Origin: Bacteroidales bacterium
GTDB taxonomy: Bacteria > Bacteroidota > Bacteroidia > Bacteroidales > UBA1556
Length of the DNA stretch: 5,871 nucleotides
Reading direction: 5' to 3'
NCBI GenBank assembly: GCA_029939445.1
Contig: JAOZSY010000168.1
Location: forward strand, 1 to 5,871
Both the position numbers and the translations under genes were made by a program. Position 1 is the stretch's first letter, and each line of letters begins with the position of its first letter. Shown here one piece after another: positions 5,523 to 5,871 of this stretch. The notes below the pieces were generated by a model. That model did no database searches. It saw nothing but the letters and a program-made list of their open reading frames with translations, and was not told where the DNA came from.

Positions 5523-5530
5523 TACCTTTG
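5523..5530 (+). promoter_or_regulatory. -7 element for the Bro-N gene
   Basis: TACCTTTG is a perfect TAnnTTTG match. The start codon at 5546 lies 15 nt further, implying a very short leader. The -33 region shows no clear TTTG. Confidence 0.55.
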
Positions 5531-5545
5531 AAAAAAACAAAATAT

Positions 5546-5871
5546 ATGGATAAAAAAGAAGCTATAAAATTATTTCAAGACCAAAAGGTAAGAGTTATTT
5601 GGGACGAAAATCTTGAAAAATGGTTTTTTTCAATCGTTGATGTTGTTGGTGTTTTAACTGATAGTCCAAATCCGAGAAAATATTGGAGTGTTTTAAAATC
5701 AAGACTTAAAAAAGAAGGAAGTCAGTTGGCAACAAATTGTAGTCAACTGAAAATGCAATCAAAAGACGGTAAATTTTATAAAACAGATGTTGCTGACACA
5801 GAAGAGGTATTAAGATTAATACAATCTATTCCTTCACCCAAAGCTGAGCCATTTAAAATTTGGCTGGCTAA
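5546..5871 (+). CDS. Bro-N domain protein (phage antirepressor-like), partial
   Basis: The first 108 residues are present and the gene continues past the window. The sequence MDKKEAIKLF, then KVRVIWDENLEKWFFSIVDV, then DSPNPRKYWSVLKSRLKKEG, is the classic start of a Bro-N (BRO family N-terminal) domain, a DNA-binding fold found in phage antirepressors, baculovirus BRO proteins and DinD-like proteins. Conserved features include W-x-x-x-x-(E)KW(F/Y)FS(I/V)VDVV (19-34), the NPRKYW turn (42-47), QLATNC-x-QLKM (60-70), the TDVADTE segment (80-86) and IPSPKAEPFK-x-WLA (95-108). Such free-standing chromosomal copies are common in Bacteroidota, often 270-300 residues with a C-terminal region not visible here. 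A role in DNA binding or a stress or phage-derived response is inferred only from family. The start has its own -7 element 15 nt upstream. No other phage genes are visible. Confidence 0.85.
   Translation, partial: MDKKEAIKLFQDQKVRVIWDENLEKWFFSIVDVVGVLTDSPNPRKYWSVLKSRLKKEGSQLATNCSQLKMQSKDGKFYKTDVADTEEVLRLIQSIPSPKAEPFKIWLA

Larger units (their letters stand above)
5188..5545. other. Intergenic region dominated by repeat copy C
   Basis: A run of nine T follows the stop codon at 5187 without a hairpin before it. A TATTTTTG match to the -7 consensus lies at 5217-5224, upstream of the structured repeat, with no clear gene close after it. The composite repeat spans about 5246-5377; a doubtful short ORF and the promoter of the Bro-N gene fill the rest. 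Confidence 0.5.

Noticed and set aside
3905..5871. A defence operon built from the deoxyribosyltransferase-like and Bro-N genes
   Set aside because: The two genes are separated by an unrelated outer-membrane protein gene, two repeats and separate promoters, and no known defence effector or partner is visible.

Overview
The window looks like a chromosomal segment of a low-GC member of the Bacteroidota, probably a flavobacterium or relative. Supporting signs are the strong A+T bias, TAnnTTTG promoter -7 motifs, AT-rich leaders without Shine-Dalgarno sequences (for example TTTAATC before ATGAAAAA), and signal peptides ending in ...S-Q. All supported genes read on the + strand.

Layout: (1) 1-292, non-coding, with a hairpin repeat (copy A), then a small exported protein of unknown function (293-733). 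(2) 734-1157, a decayed mobile-element region: a degenerate repeat half-site, a good promoter, and a frameshifted, truncated remnant of an IS200-like Y1 (HUH) transposase that is easily missed because its frame lacks a start codon. (3) 1158-4309, three closely spaced genes: a PlsC-type acyltransferase with a zinc ribbon and an extra C-terminal domain, a GltS-family sodium/glutamate symporter with its own promoter, and a small nucleoside 2-deoxyribosyltransferase/DNPH1-like protein probably co-transcribed with the symporter. (4) 4310-4512, repeat copy B and a promoter, then a probable outer-membrane beta-barrel protein (4513-5187). (5) 5188-5545, a composite inverted repeat (copy C) overlapping a doubtful 53-codon ORF, then a promoter and the start of a Bro-N (phage antirepressor-like) gene that runs off the window end.

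The genes do not form an obvious single pathway. The acyltransferase and symporter are membrane housekeeping or transport functions, and the DNPH1-like protein suggests nucleotide cleaning or salvage. The most interesting layer is the non-coding one: a family of short hairpin repeats with a shared GCGCAGCAGC core, present singly (A) and as outward-facing inverted pairs (B, C), in the same few kilobases as a dead Y1 transposase. This resembles the REP/REPIN-RAYT relationship of Proteobacteria, but a mobilisation link is inference. I see no CRISPR array, tRNA, rRNA or convincing defence operon.
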